Part shown: piece by piece, positions 1 to 6,957 of the stretch
Layout of the letters: every line of letters begins with the position of its first letter
How positions within the stretch are numbered: position 1 is the first letter of the stretch
DNA from: CBDTTW01 sp965363675
GTDB taxonomy: Bacteria > Bacteroidota > Rhodothermia > Rhodothermales > DASSAV01
Assembly: GCA_965363675.1 (NCBI GenBank)
Contig: CBDTTW010000140.1
Coordinates: 1 to 8,029, forward strand
Direction: 5' to 3'
DNA length: 8,029 bases
The notes under the pieces: generated by a model
Seen by the model: the letters and a program-made list of their open reading frames with translations, nothing else
Told to the model about the DNA's origin: nothing
Databases searched by the model: none
Program-made: the position numbers and the translations under genes

Positions 1-1
1 C

Positions 2-94
2 CTCACGCTCGATCCGTACCCGCTCGCCCAGGGCTCCCGCCCCGTGCGCAGCTACGACGAGCCCGCCGCCCACTCCACAGAGAAGAACCACTGA
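2..94 (+). CDS. nuoC: C-terminal tail of probable NuoC (complex I 30 kDa subunit), 5' truncated by window edge
   Basis: An open frame enters from the left edge and ends at a TGA at 92-94, giving 30 residues that start LTLDPYPLAQGS and end STEKNH. The codons end strongly in G or C, as in the genes that follow, so this is very likely the end of a real gene. The visible part is a variable, proline-rich tail without a diagnostic motif. The assignment to NuoC rests on position: it lies 24 bases upstream of nuoD, and nuoC precedes nuoD in almost all bacterial complex I operons. NuoC is a peripheral-arm subunit that packs against NuoD and carries no cofactor. The identity is an inference from context; that a gene ends here is seen directly. 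Confidence 0.6.
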   Translation, partial: LTLDPYPLAQGSRPVRSYDEPAAHSTEKNH

Positions 95-118
95 CCGAGG
101 GCTTCGCCCCGCCCCGCC

Positions 119-1468
119 ATGCAACCGACCCACGAAGGCGCCACGCAGCTTCCGGGCACGTTCGATTTCGATACGGTCTTCCAGTTCTGGCCCCGCCACA
201 ACCAGGCCATCTACGACCGGCTGCTCTCCAAGCACGCCTTCCTGGAGCGCCCCGCGCGTCCCTCCGGCGACGAGGACCGCCTCGCCGACCCGCTCGAACA
301 TGAGATGGTGCTCAACATCGGCCCGCAGCACCCCGCCACGCACGGCGTGCTCCGCTGCGTCGTCAAGCTCGACGGCGAGACCATCGAAAAGTGCGTCCTC
401 GACATCGGCTACCTCCATCGCGGCGTCGAGAAGCTGGCCGAAGCCAAAACCTACCAGGAGTTCATGGTCTACACCGACCGCATGGACTACCTGCAACCCT
501 ACGCCAACAACGTCGCCTGGTGCCTCGCCGTCGAAAAGCTCGCCGGCATCGAAGTCCCCGAGCGCGCCCAGTGGGTCCGCATGATGATGTGCGAGCTGGC
601 GCGCATCTCCTCGCATCTGCTCTGGCTCGGCGTCGGCCTCATGGACGCCGGAGCCGTCTCGGTGTTTCTGTGGGCCTTCCAGGAGCGCGAGGACATCTAC
701 GCCATCTTCGACGAGCTGACCGGCGCCCGCCTCACGGTCTCGCATAGCCGCATCGGCGGCCTCGCCTCCGACGCCACGCCCACCGTGATCGGCATGGTCC
801 GGCGCTTCTCCGAGCGCCTCGTGCGCGTCGTCTCCGAGTGGGAAAAGCTGCTCAACCGCAACCGCATCTGGATCGACCGCAACGAAGGCATCGGCGCGCT
901 CACCCCCGACGAGGCCATCGCCCTCGGCATGACCGGCCCCAACCTGCGCGCCTGCGGCATCGACTACGACATCCGCCGCTTCGAGCCCTACCTGCGCTAC
1001 GACGACGTAGACTTCGTCATTCCCCTCCGCACCGAGGGCGACTCGCTCGCCCGCTACTTCGTGCGCCTGGAGGAGATCAAGGAAAGCAACAAGATCATCC
1101 GGCAGTGCCTCGACCGCCTCGAAACCGTGCGCGGCCCCATCCGGGTCAACAATGCCAAGGCGGCCTATCCCTCCAAGGATGAAGTCTACTACTCCATGGA
1201 GGGCATGATCCACGACTTCATGTACACCGACACGGGGGCTTGCCCCCCGCGCGGCGCCGAGAGCTACCATGCCATCGAGGCCGCCAAGGGCGAGTTGGGC
1301 TTCTTCCTCGTCTCCGATGGCACCGGCCGGCCCGCCCGCGCCCGTCTCAAGGCCCCGAGCTTCTCGAACCTGCAAGGTCTCGAACACATGATGGAAGGCG
1401 GACTGCTCGCCGACATCGTAGTGATGATCGGGTCCATCGACCCCGTCATGGGCGAGTCGGATAAGTAG
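119..1468 (+). CDS. nuoD: NADH-quinone oxidoreductase subunit D (49 kDa subunit)
   Basis: NuoD forms the main wall of the quinone-binding cavity of complex I, where the peripheral arm meets the membrane. The protein has 449 residues. Family motifs are clear: GPQHPATHG at 68-76, DIGYLHRGVEK at 95-105, RMDYL at 121-125, and a C-terminus SIDPVMGESDK close to the usual ending. By alignment from memory with Thermus Nqo4, the two residues that contact the quinone head group (His38 and Tyr87 there) are His75 and Tyr124 here; both are present. About 60 residues precede the conserved core, roughly twice as many as in Thermus. An internal in-frame ATG at 305 (Met63) would give a shorter protein. I keep ATG 119 because the codons between 119 and 305 have the same strong G/C third-position bias as the core and the start lies just after the upstream stop. 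No Shine-Dalgarno sequence is visible. Confidence 0.97.
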   Translation: MQPTHEGATQLPGTFDFDTVFQFWPRHNQAIYDRLLSKHAFLERPARPSGDEDRLADPLEHEMVLNIGPQHPATHGVLRCVVKLDGETIEKCVLDIGYLHRGVEKLAEAKTYQEFMVYTDRMDYLQPYANNVAWCLAVEKLAGIEVPERAQWVRMMMCELARISSHLLWLGVGLMDAGAVSVFLWAFQEREDIYAIFDELTGARLTVSHSRIGGLASDATPTVIGMVRRFSERLVRVVSEWEKLLNRNRIWIDRNEGIGALTPDEAIALGMTGPNLRACGIDYDIRRFEPYLRYDDVDFVIPLRTEGDSLARYFVRLEEIKESNKIIRQCLDRLETVRGPIRVNNAKAAYPSKDEVYYSMEGMIHDFMYTDTGACPPRGAESYHAIEAAKGELGFFLVSDGTGRPARARLKAPSFSNLQGLEHMMEGGLLADIVVMIGSIDPVMGESDK

Positions 1469-1504
1469 CCGCCGCGCCCTTACCATTGTGCAACGCTGAT
1501 ATCC

Positions 1505-2179
1505 ATGGCAGATAACGTATTCAACCCGGTCTCGCCGCTTCCCGAGCGGGACCCGCAGCCCGCCGTAGCGCCCGAGGCCCTCGTGTTCACGGCGGACGAA
1601 GCGGCCCGCATGCAGCGCTACCGGGACCAGTACCCCACCGCCGAAGCGGCGCTCATGCGCGGGCTCTGGCTGGCCCAGGAGAAGTTCGGCTTCCTCCCCC
1701 CCGAGGTCATCCGCCTCGTCGCCGAGACCCTCGGCGTGAGCTACGCCCAGGCCTACGGCGTCGCCACCTTCTACACGCAGTACTTCAAGAAGCGGATGGG
1801 CAAGTACGTGCTCGACGTATGCACCTGCTTTAGCTGTCAAGTGTGCGGCGGCTACGACGCCCTGCACTACCTCGAAGAAAAGCTGGGCATCCACGCCGGC
1901 GAGACCACCCCCGACGGGCTGTTCTCCATCCAGCAGGCCGAGTGCCTCGGCGCCTGCGGCTCGGCCCCCATGCTCCAGGTCACCAACGGCCCCTACGTCC
2001 ACAACCTGACTCCTGAGAAGCTCGATAGGCTCGTCGATATGCTGCGTCAGGACCGTATGCCGGGCTTCGAGAGCGTAACGCTGCCCCAGGACGAAGACGA
2101 GCTCGGCGGCAACCGCCGCTCCGACGCCGCCGCCGCCGAGCGCTACCGCACGCCCCCCGTGTCTGCGTCGCTGCACTGA
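1505..2179 (+). CDS. nuoE: NADH-quinone oxidoreductase subunit E (24 kDa, thioredoxin-like 2Fe-2S subunit)
   Basis: NuoE carries the off-path 2Fe-2S cluster N1a and sits next to NuoF at the tip of the peripheral arm. The protein has 224 residues. An N-terminal helical part (about 30-100) contains the family's LPPEVIRLVAETLGV and YGVATFYTQY segments. The thioredoxin-like part (about 100-185) holds the cluster ligands: Cys106 and Cys111 (C-x4-C), then Cys147 and Cys151 (C-x3-C, in ECLGACGSAP). Two extra cysteines, Cys108 and Cys114, interleave with the first ligand pair (CTCFSCQVCGG); the family usually has none there. Tails of about 25 residues at the N-terminus and 35-40 at the C-terminus extend past the core; the C-terminal one is acidic, then alanine-rich. 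ATG 1505 is 36 bases after the nuoD stop and has no Shine-Dalgarno sequence. Confidence 0.96.
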   Translation: MADNVFNPVSPLPERDPQPAVAPEALVFTADEAARMQRYRDQYPTAEAALMRGLWLAQEKFGFLPPEVIRLVAETLGVSYAQAYGVATFYTQYFKKRMGKYVLDVCTCFSCQVCGGYDALHYLEEKLGIHAGETTPDGLFSIQQAECLGACGSAPMLQVTNGPYVHNLTPEKLDRLVDMLRQDRMPGFESVTLPQDEDELGGNRRSDAAAAERYRTPPVSASLH

Positions 2180-2214
2180 CCCCGGCCGCCCATTCTTATT
2201 TCGCCTTGCCCCCT

Positions 2215-3558
2215 ATGGAAGCCAGACCCAAGAGCAACGCCGGCGACTGGAGAAACTACCAGCGCGTGCTGCTGCCGCCCGTCCGCGATCTGCACCGCCT
2301 CGACGTGTACGAGCAGCACGGCGGCTATGAGGTGCTGCGCCAGGTTCTTTCCGGCGCCGACGCCTGGGACCCCAAGAAGGTCACCGAAACCGTTAAGAAC
2401 AGCGGCCTGCGCGGCCGGGGAGGGGCGGGCTTCGTCACCGGCCTCAAGTGGAGCTTCATGCCGCCCGTAGACCCCGAGAAGCCCCGCTACCTCTGCTGCA
2501 ACGGCGACGAGAGCGAGCCCGGCACCTTCAAGGACCGCCAACTCATGGAGTACAACCCGCATCTGCTCTTCGAGGGCATCTTGCTGGCCTGCTACGCCAT
2601 GACCATCAAGACCTGCTACCTCTACGTGCGCGGCGAGTACGCCCAGTACATCGAGCACATGGAGCGCGAGCTGGAAAAGCTTTACAAAGCCGGCTACGTC
2701 GGCCGCAACATCCTCGGCTCCGGCTTCTCGACCGACATCGTGATCCACAAGGGCGCCGGGGCCTACATCTGCGGCGAGGAATCCAGCCTCATGGAGTCCA
2801 TCGAGGGCAAGCGCGCCTACCCGCGCGTCAAGCCGCCGTTTCCCGCGCAGAAGGGCTTGTGGGGCATGCCCACCACCATCAACAACGTCGAAACCCTGGC
2901 CTGCGTGCCGCTCATCCTGCGGCGCGGCCCCGAATGGTTCTCGAAAATCGGCGCCCCCAAGCACGCCGGCCCCGTCCTCTACGGCATCTCCGGCCACGTT
3001 AACCGCCCCGGCGTCTACGAGTACCCTACGGGCATGCTCATCACCGACCTCGTCAACGAGGTCGCCGGCGGCATGCGCGGCGGCAAGCGCCTCAAGGCCG
3101 TCATCCCCGGCGGCAGCTCCACCCCTGTGCTGCGTGGCGACCAGATCGAGGGCGTCACGATGGACGCCGACTCGCTCCGCGAGGCCGGCTCTATGATGGG
3201 CACCGCCGGCCTGCTCTTCCTCGACGAAGACACCGACATGGTCTCGCTCCTGCGCCGCATCACGCACTTCTACCACCACGAAAGCTGCGGCCAGTGCACC
3301 CCCTGCCGCGAAGGCACGGGCTGGCTCGAAAAAATCGTCACGCGCATCGACGAGGGCGAAGGCAATCTCCGCGACCTCGATCTACTGCTCGACCTGTGCA
3401 CCCAAATGGAAGGCCGCACCGTCTGCGCCCTCGCCGACGCCGCCGCCTGGCCCGTTAAGTTCACCATCCAGCGGTTCCGCGACGAGTTCGAGGCCAAATG
3501 CCGCCCTGCCGTGTTCGCCGCCGGCGCCCCCGCCGAACTGGAAGTCGCCGCCCCCTGA
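2215..3558 (+). CDS. nuoF: NADH-quinone oxidoreductase subunit F (51 kDa, NADH- and FMN-binding)
   Basis: NuoF oxidises NADH: it binds NADH and FMN and passes electrons to the 4Fe-4S cluster N3. From ATG 2215 the protein has 447 residues, normal for the family. The FMN/NADH fold shows GRGGAGFVTGLKW at 67-79 (Val74 where many members have Pro or Ser), NGDESEPGTFKD at 96-107 and GAGAYICGEESSL at 180-192. A SLBB-like region with PGGSSTPVL at about 298-306 follows. The N3 ligands are Cys358, Cys361 and Cys364 (ESCGQCTPCREGT) plus Cys404 (TVCALADAAAWP). An in-frame TTG lies 9 bases upstream at 2206; I prefer the ATG because neither start has a Shine-Dalgarno sequence and ATG is the stronger codon. 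The gene starts 35 bases after nuoE and is followed after 19 bases by the lipoprotein gene. Confidence 0.97.
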   Translation: MEARPKSNAGDWRNYQRVLLPPVRDLHRLDVYEQHGGYEVLRQVLSGADAWDPKKVTETVKNSGLRGRGGAGFVTGLKWSFMPPVDPEKPRYLCCNGDESEPGTFKDRQLMEYNPHLLFEGILLACYAMTIKTCYLYVRGEYAQYIEHMERELEKLYKAGYVGRNILGSGFSTDIVIHKGAGAYICGEESSLMESIEGKRAYPRVKPPFPAQKGLWGMPTTINNVETLACVPLILRRGPEWFSKIGAPKHAGPVLYGISGHVNRPGVYEYPTGMLITDLVNEVAGGMRGGKRLKAVIPGGSSTPVLRGDQIEGVTMDADSLREAGSMMGTAGLLFLDEDTDMVSLLRRITHFYHHESCGQCTPCREGTGWLEKIVTRIDEGEGNLRDLDLLLDLCTQMEGRTVCALADAAAWPVKFTIQRFRDEFEAKCRPAVFAAGAPAELEVAAP

Positions 3559-3577
3559 CCCGATTTAACCCGCGCCC

Positions 3578-4066
3578 ATGAAAACGTACGCCGCCCTCGC
3601 CTTTGCCGTCCTGCTGCTCGCCGGCTGCCGCCGCGAAGCCGCCGCCCCCGGCGCCTCCCGGGGCGCCGTCTACGGCCGGGCCGTCGCCGCTGAAACCGCC
3701 CTGCCCATCGCCGCCGTCGCCGCCGACGTGGAGATGTACCTCGGCCAACCCGTCACCGTCGAAGGCACGGTCCGCGAAGTCTGCCAGGAAGCCGGCTGCT
3801 GGTTCACCCTCGACGCCGGCGGCGGCAAACTCGTCCGCGTCACCGTCCCGACCGACGCCGACGGCGAGTACGTCTTTACCGTCCCAAAGAACGTCAGCGG
3901 CCGGCGCGCCGTCGTCAGCGGCACGCTCAAGTCCGCCTCTATGTCCGCCGAAGAAGCGCAGCACATGGCCGAGGACGCCGGGCACGAACTGCACGAGGAG
4001 CACGCCGCCCAAGCGGCCGACGAGGTGCGCCTGGAAGCCACGGGCGTGCTGCTCCAGGAGATCTAG
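3578..4066 (+). CDS. DUF4920-like exported lipoprotein embedded in the nuo operon
   Basis: This is a 162-residue protein with a lipoprotein signal: a short Lys start, a hydrophobic stretch to residue 14, and the lipobox LLAGC with Cys17 as the lipidated residue. It is therefore expected to be membrane-anchored outside the cytoplasm. After a low-complexity linker, residues about 40-162 match the pattern I recall for DUF4920: VEGTVREVCQEAGCW (Cys69, Cys74), a beta-rich stretch with VRVTVP and YVFTVPKNVSG, then EEAQHMAEDAG and a closing strand ending ATGVLLQEI. The region 129-142 contains four histidines (129, 136, 139, 142) among acidic residues, which might bind metal. The family has no established function that I know of. 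The gene lies 19 bases after nuoF and 35 before nuoG, so it is probably co-transcribed with them. It is not a known complex I subunit. Confidence 0.85.
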   Translation: MKTYAALAFAVLLLAGCRREAAAPGASRGAVYGRAVAAETALPIAAVAADVEMYLGQPVTVEGTVREVCQEAGCWFTLDAGGGKLVRVTVPTDADGEYVFTVPKNVSGRRAVVSGTLKSASMSAEEAQHMAEDAGHELHEEHAAQAADEVRLEATGVLLQEI

Positions 4067-4101
4067 GGCCGCCCCCAACCGAGGTTTTTAAGAACGCCGC
4101 C

Positions 4102-5835
4102 ATGCCAACCGTAACCATAGACGGCCGCGCCTACCCCTACGAGGGGCAGCCGAAGCTCCTCCAGTTTCTCCTCGACAAGGAGATGGAGCTGCCGCATTTC
4201 TGCTACCACCCGGCCATGTCCGTGCCGGCCAACTGCCGCCAGTGCCTCGTCGAGATCGGCGCGCCCGTCATCGACCGCGAGACGCGCCAGCCCAAGCTCG
4301 ACGACCAGGGCCGGCCCGTGATCCAGTTCTTCCCCAAGCTCATGACGAGCTGCTCCGTCGATATCACCGACGGCATGGTGGTGCGCACCCATCGCAGCAG
4401 CGAAGTCGTCGCGCGCGCGCAGAAGGACAACCTCGAATTCCTGCTCATCAACCACCCGCTCGACTGCCCTATCTGCGACCAGGCGGGCCATTGCCCCCTG
4501 CAAATCCAGACCTACAAATACGGTCCGGAAGGCTCGCGCTACGAGTTCCGCAAGGTCAACAAGCCCAAGCGCGTCCAGCTTGGCCCCAACGTCCTCCTCG
4601 ACGCCGAGCGCTGCATCAACTGCACCCGCTGCACCCGCTTTACCTCCGAGATCTCTAAAAGCGACCAGCTCACCATCATCGCGCGCGGCGACAAGAACTA
4701 CCCGCTCACCCCCCCCGGCGTCGTCTTCGACGATCCGTACGCGATGAACGTCATCGACATCTGCCCGGTCGGCGCGCTCACCTCCGTCGATTTTCGCTTC
4801 AAGGCCCGCGTCTGGGAGGTCAGCCAGACGCCTTCGATCACCGTGACCAATGCCAAAGGCTCGAACTGCATGTACTGGGTGCGCGATAACCTCGTGCTCA
4901 ACATCACGGCGCGGCAGAACATGGCGGTCAACGAGTACTGGCTGCCCGACGAGGACCGCCTGGCCTACCCGATGTTCAACGAGAACCGCCCCGAAGGCCC
5001 CACCGTCCGCGCCGCCGACGGCCGGCACGCCCCGGCCTCCTGGGAGGCCGCCTACCGCCGTGCCGCCGATGCGCTCGCCGCCGCCTCGGGCGCGCAGATC
5101 CTCCTGCTCGGCTCGGCCTACGCCACCGTCGAGGATAACTACCTCCTCGTGCGCCTCGCCGAAGCCCTCGGCGCCCCGACGCCGATGTACCTGCCGCACG
5201 TCGTCCCCGGCGCCGGCGACGGCTGGCTCCGCACCGACGACAAGGCCCCCAACACCGCCGGCTGCGAACGCCTCGGCATGACGCCCGCCGACCCGGAGCT
5301 GCTGCGCGCGCGTCTCGCCTCGGGCGACGTGCGCGTGCTCTACGTGCTCGAAGACGACCCCGTAGGCGCCGGCGCGCTTCGCCTGGAAGACCTTGCCGGC
5401 GTCGAGGTGGTGCTGCACCACTACCACACGACCAACCAGACCCTTCCGGCCGCCGCCGTCGCGCTGCCGGCCGCTATGGTCGTCGAGACGGTAGGGGCCT
5501 ACGTCAACCTCGACGGCCACATCCAGCGCGTGCGCCCGGCCAAGGCCATCCGGGGCGTCAACCGCACGCTCATCCTGGAGATGGGCCAGTCCCGCGCCGA
5601 CGCCCACGCCACCCCCTACGACCGCTGGCGCCACGAAGCGCACTATGTAGACTGCCGGCCCAGTTGGCAGAGCCTGCCCGAGATCGCCGCCCTGCTCGGG
5701 CACGACCTTCCCCACGACGGCCCGCGCCGGATCATGGACGAGGTGGCGCGCACGCTCCCGGCCTTCGCCGGAGCCTCCTACAAAGCCATGGGCGCGGCCG
5801 GCCTCCGCCTGGCCGAAGTCGGGCAGGCCGTCTAG
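4102..5835 (+). CDS. nuoG: NADH-quinone oxidoreductase subunit G, short form without N7 ligands
   Basis: NuoG (75 kDa subunit family) conducts electrons through the peripheral arm. Residues 1-235 hold the three expected cluster sites: N1b 2Fe-2S (Cys34, Cys45, Cys48, Cys84), N5 4Fe-4S with its histidine ligand (His118, Cys122, Cys125, Cys131) and N4 4Fe-4S (Cys171, Cys174, Cys177, Cys221). Residues from about 240 on form a molybdopterin-oxidoreductase-like domain (SWEAAYRRAADAL near 313-325, GAYVNLDGHIQRVRPA near 465-480). The C-x2-C-x3-C ... C set that binds the extra cluster N7 in Thermus and E. coli is missing: the region reads GSNCMYW with only Cys256, and the distal site is NEYWLPDEDR. 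At 577 residues it is well below the 700-900 usual for full-length NuoG. The domain's C-terminal end is recognisable, so the loss looks internal. The start lacks a well-spaced Shine-Dalgarno; a GAGG at 4081-4084 is too far upstream. Confidence 0.96.
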   Translation: MPTVTIDGRAYPYEGQPKLLQFLLDKEMELPHFCYHPAMSVPANCRQCLVEIGAPVIDRETRQPKLDDQGRPVIQFFPKLMTSCSVDITDGMVVRTHRSSEVVARAQKDNLEFLLINHPLDCPICDQAGHCPLQIQTYKYGPEGSRYEFRKVNKPKRVQLGPNVLLDAERCINCTRCTRFTSEISKSDQLTIIARGDKNYPLTPPGVVFDDPYAMNVIDICPVGALTSVDFRFKARVWEVSQTPSITVTNAKGSNCMYWVRDNLVLNITARQNMAVNEYWLPDEDRLAYPMFNENRPEGPTVRAADGRHAPASWEAAYRRAADALAAASGAQILLLGSAYATVEDNYLLVRLAEALGAPTPMYLPHVVPGAGDGWLRTDDKAPNTAGCERLGMTPADPELLRARLASGDVRVLYVLEDDPVGAGALRLEDLAGVEVVLHHYHTTNQTLPAAAVALPAAMVVETVGAYVNLDGHIQRVRPAKAIRGVNRTLILEMGQSRADAHATPYDRWRHEAHYVDCRPSWQSLPEIAALLGHDLPHDGPRRIMDEVARTLPAFAGASYKAMGAAGLRLAEVGQAV

Positions 5836-5865
5836 CGTTTCACCCTTTCTCTACCGCTCCCGCGT

Positions 5866-6900
5866 ATGGACTTACCGATCTACTGGCTGGCGGCCATCGG
5901 CTTCCTGATCATCAACCTGCTGCTCGTCTCGGCCTCCATGCTCGTATGGGCCGAGCGCCGCATCGCCGGGTACATGCAGAACCGCCCCGGCCCCAACCGC
6001 GTCGGCCCCTTCGGCCTGCTCCAGCCCTTCGCCGACGTAGGCAAGCTCATCCTCAAGGAGGACATTCGCCCCCAGGCCGCCGCCGGCTTCGTGCATTCCC
6101 TCGCGCCCGTTATCATGGTCACCATCGCCATGTCCACGATTGCCGTGGTGCCGTTCGCGCGCGGCGTCGTCCTGGCCGACATCGACGTAAGCGCCATCGT
6201 CATCCTGGCGCTTACGTCCATCAGCGTCTACGGCGTCACCCTGGCCGGCTGGAGTTCCAACAGCAAATACTCGCTCCTCGGCGGCCTGCGCTCCTCGGCG
6301 CAGATGATCTCCTACGAGCTTTCCATGGGCCTCGCCATCGTCTCCGTAGTGCTCATCGCGGGCTCGCTCAGCCTGACCGGCATCGTCGAGAGCCAGCGCT
6401 ACGGCCTCTCCGTCCTCGGCTGGAACGTGTTCCGCAACCCCGTCGGCTTCTTCGTCTTCCTCGTGACGGCCTTCGCCGAAACCAACCGCACCCCCTTCGA
6501 CCTCCCCGAGGCCGAGCAGGAGCTGGTCGGCGGCTACCACACCGAGTACAGCGGCATGAAGTTCGGCATGTTCTTCCTTGCCGAGTACGTCAACTTCTTC
6601 GTCGCCTCGTTCGTCATCGCCACGCTCTTCTTCGGCGGCTACCTGATCCCCTTCGAGCCGCTGCTGCTCGGCGCCTTCCCCGGCCTCGAAGGCAGTGTGC
6701 TCCTGGCCGTGCTTCAGTTCTTCTCGCTCATGGCGAAGGTGCTCTTCTTCTCGTTCGTCTTCATCTGGGTGCGCTGGACCCTCCCGCGCTTCAAGTACGT
6801 GCAGCTCATGACGCTCGGCTGGAAGTGGCTCCTGCCGATTGCGCTCGTCAACACACTCGTCATCGCCGCGGGCGTGGCCCTGTTCCACGCTATCTTCTAG
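5866..6900 (+). CDS. nuoH: NADH-quinone oxidoreductase subunit H (ND1 homologue)
   Basis: NuoH is the membrane subunit (ND1 in mitochondria) that docks the peripheral arm, completes the quinone chamber and starts the charged path into the membrane arm. The 344-residue protein has the usual pattern of about eight hydrophobic segments. Family signatures are strong: AERRIAGYMQNRPGPNRVGP at 29-48, LQPFADVGKLILKED at 52-66, AGWSSNSKYSLLGGLRSSAQ at 127-146, and AETNRTPFDLPEAEQELVGG at 204-223 followed by YHTEYSGMKFG. The conserved glutamates and arginines of the quinone-facing loops are in place. It begins 30 bases after nuoG and is the last gene before a strong terminator, so nuoI does not follow as it does in many bacteria. 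A long inverted repeat lies within codons 106-119. Confidence 0.97.
   Translation: MDLPIYWLAAIGFLIINLLLVSASMLVWAERRIAGYMQNRPGPNRVGPFGLLQPFADVGKLILKEDIRPQAAAGFVHSLAPVIMVTIAMSTIAVVPFARGVVLADIDVSAIVILALTSISVYGVTLAGWSSNSKYSLLGGLRSSAQMISYELSMGLAIVSVVLIAGSLSLTGIVESQRYGLSVLGWNVFRNPVGFFVFLVTAFAETNRTPFDLPEAEQELVGGYHTEYSGMKFGMFFLAEYVNFFVASFVIATLFFGGYLIPFEPLLLGAFPGLEGSVLLAVLQFFSLMAKVLFFSFVFIWVRWTLPRFKYVQLMTLGWKWLLPIALVNTLVIAAGVALFHAIF
6181..6221. repeat. near-perfect 16-bp inverted repeat inside nuoH
   Basis: The left arm 6181-6196 (ATCGACGTAAGCGCCA) and right arm 6206-6221 (TGGCGCTTACGTCCAT) pair at 15 of 16 positions, with an uninterrupted 13-bp stem (6184-6196 with 6206-6218) around a 9-base loop. 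The stem falls in nuoH codons for DVSAIVILALTS. No T run follows, so it is not an intrinsic terminator. It could form a stable hairpin in the mRNA or be a dyad binding site, or it could be a coincidence of codon choice. The pairing is seen directly; no function is shown. Confidence 0.6.
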
Positions 6901-6923
6901 CAGGCCGCCGCCGGCGGCTCCGG

Positions 6924-6957
6924 GGAGCGCCTGCCGCCGGCAAGCGCTCCTTTTTTT
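6924..6957 (+). terminator. intrinsic terminator ending the nuo operon
   Basis: GGAGCGC (6924-6930) pairs perfectly with GCGCTCC (6944-6950). After one C-A mismatch, TGCC (6932-6935) pairs with GGCA (6939-6942) around a 3-base loop. Seven T residues (6951-6957) follow directly, the classic form of a Rho-independent terminator. It lies 23 bases after the nuoH stop and about 60 before rpe, separating the complex I operon from the rpe-priA unit. A 12-bp palindrome, GCCGCCGGCGGC at 6907-6918, shares the core GCCGCCGGC with the terminator loop region (6933-6941) and might compete for pairing; that part is speculative. Confidence 0.9.

Noticed and set aside
2206..2214. Upstream TTG start for nuoF.
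   Set aside because: It would add only three residues; ATG at 2215 is a better start codon and neither has a Shine-Dalgarno sequence to decide otherwise.
3649..3668. 7-bp GC inverted repeat near the start of the lipoprotein gene.
   Set aside because: All-GC stems of this length are common by chance here; no T run follows.
3603..4091. A second + frame of equal length (162 codons) over the lipoprotein gene.
   Set aside because: It gives a Pro/Ser/Ala-rich sequence without motifs, whereas the frame from 3578 has a signal peptide, lipobox and DUF4920-like pattern.
4409..4420. Alternating CG run that might form Z-DNA.
   Set aside because: It is short, lies within nuoG codons (VVARAQ) and is expected in GC-rich coding DNA.
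4063..5715. A 550-codon open frame on the minus strand opposite nuoG, with others opposite nuoF (2143-3279) and nuoH (5872-6888).
   Set aside because: These are low-complexity Ala/Gly/Val/Asp-rich readings expected opposite G/C-ending codons in a high-GC gene; no domain is recognisable and + strand homology covers the same bases.
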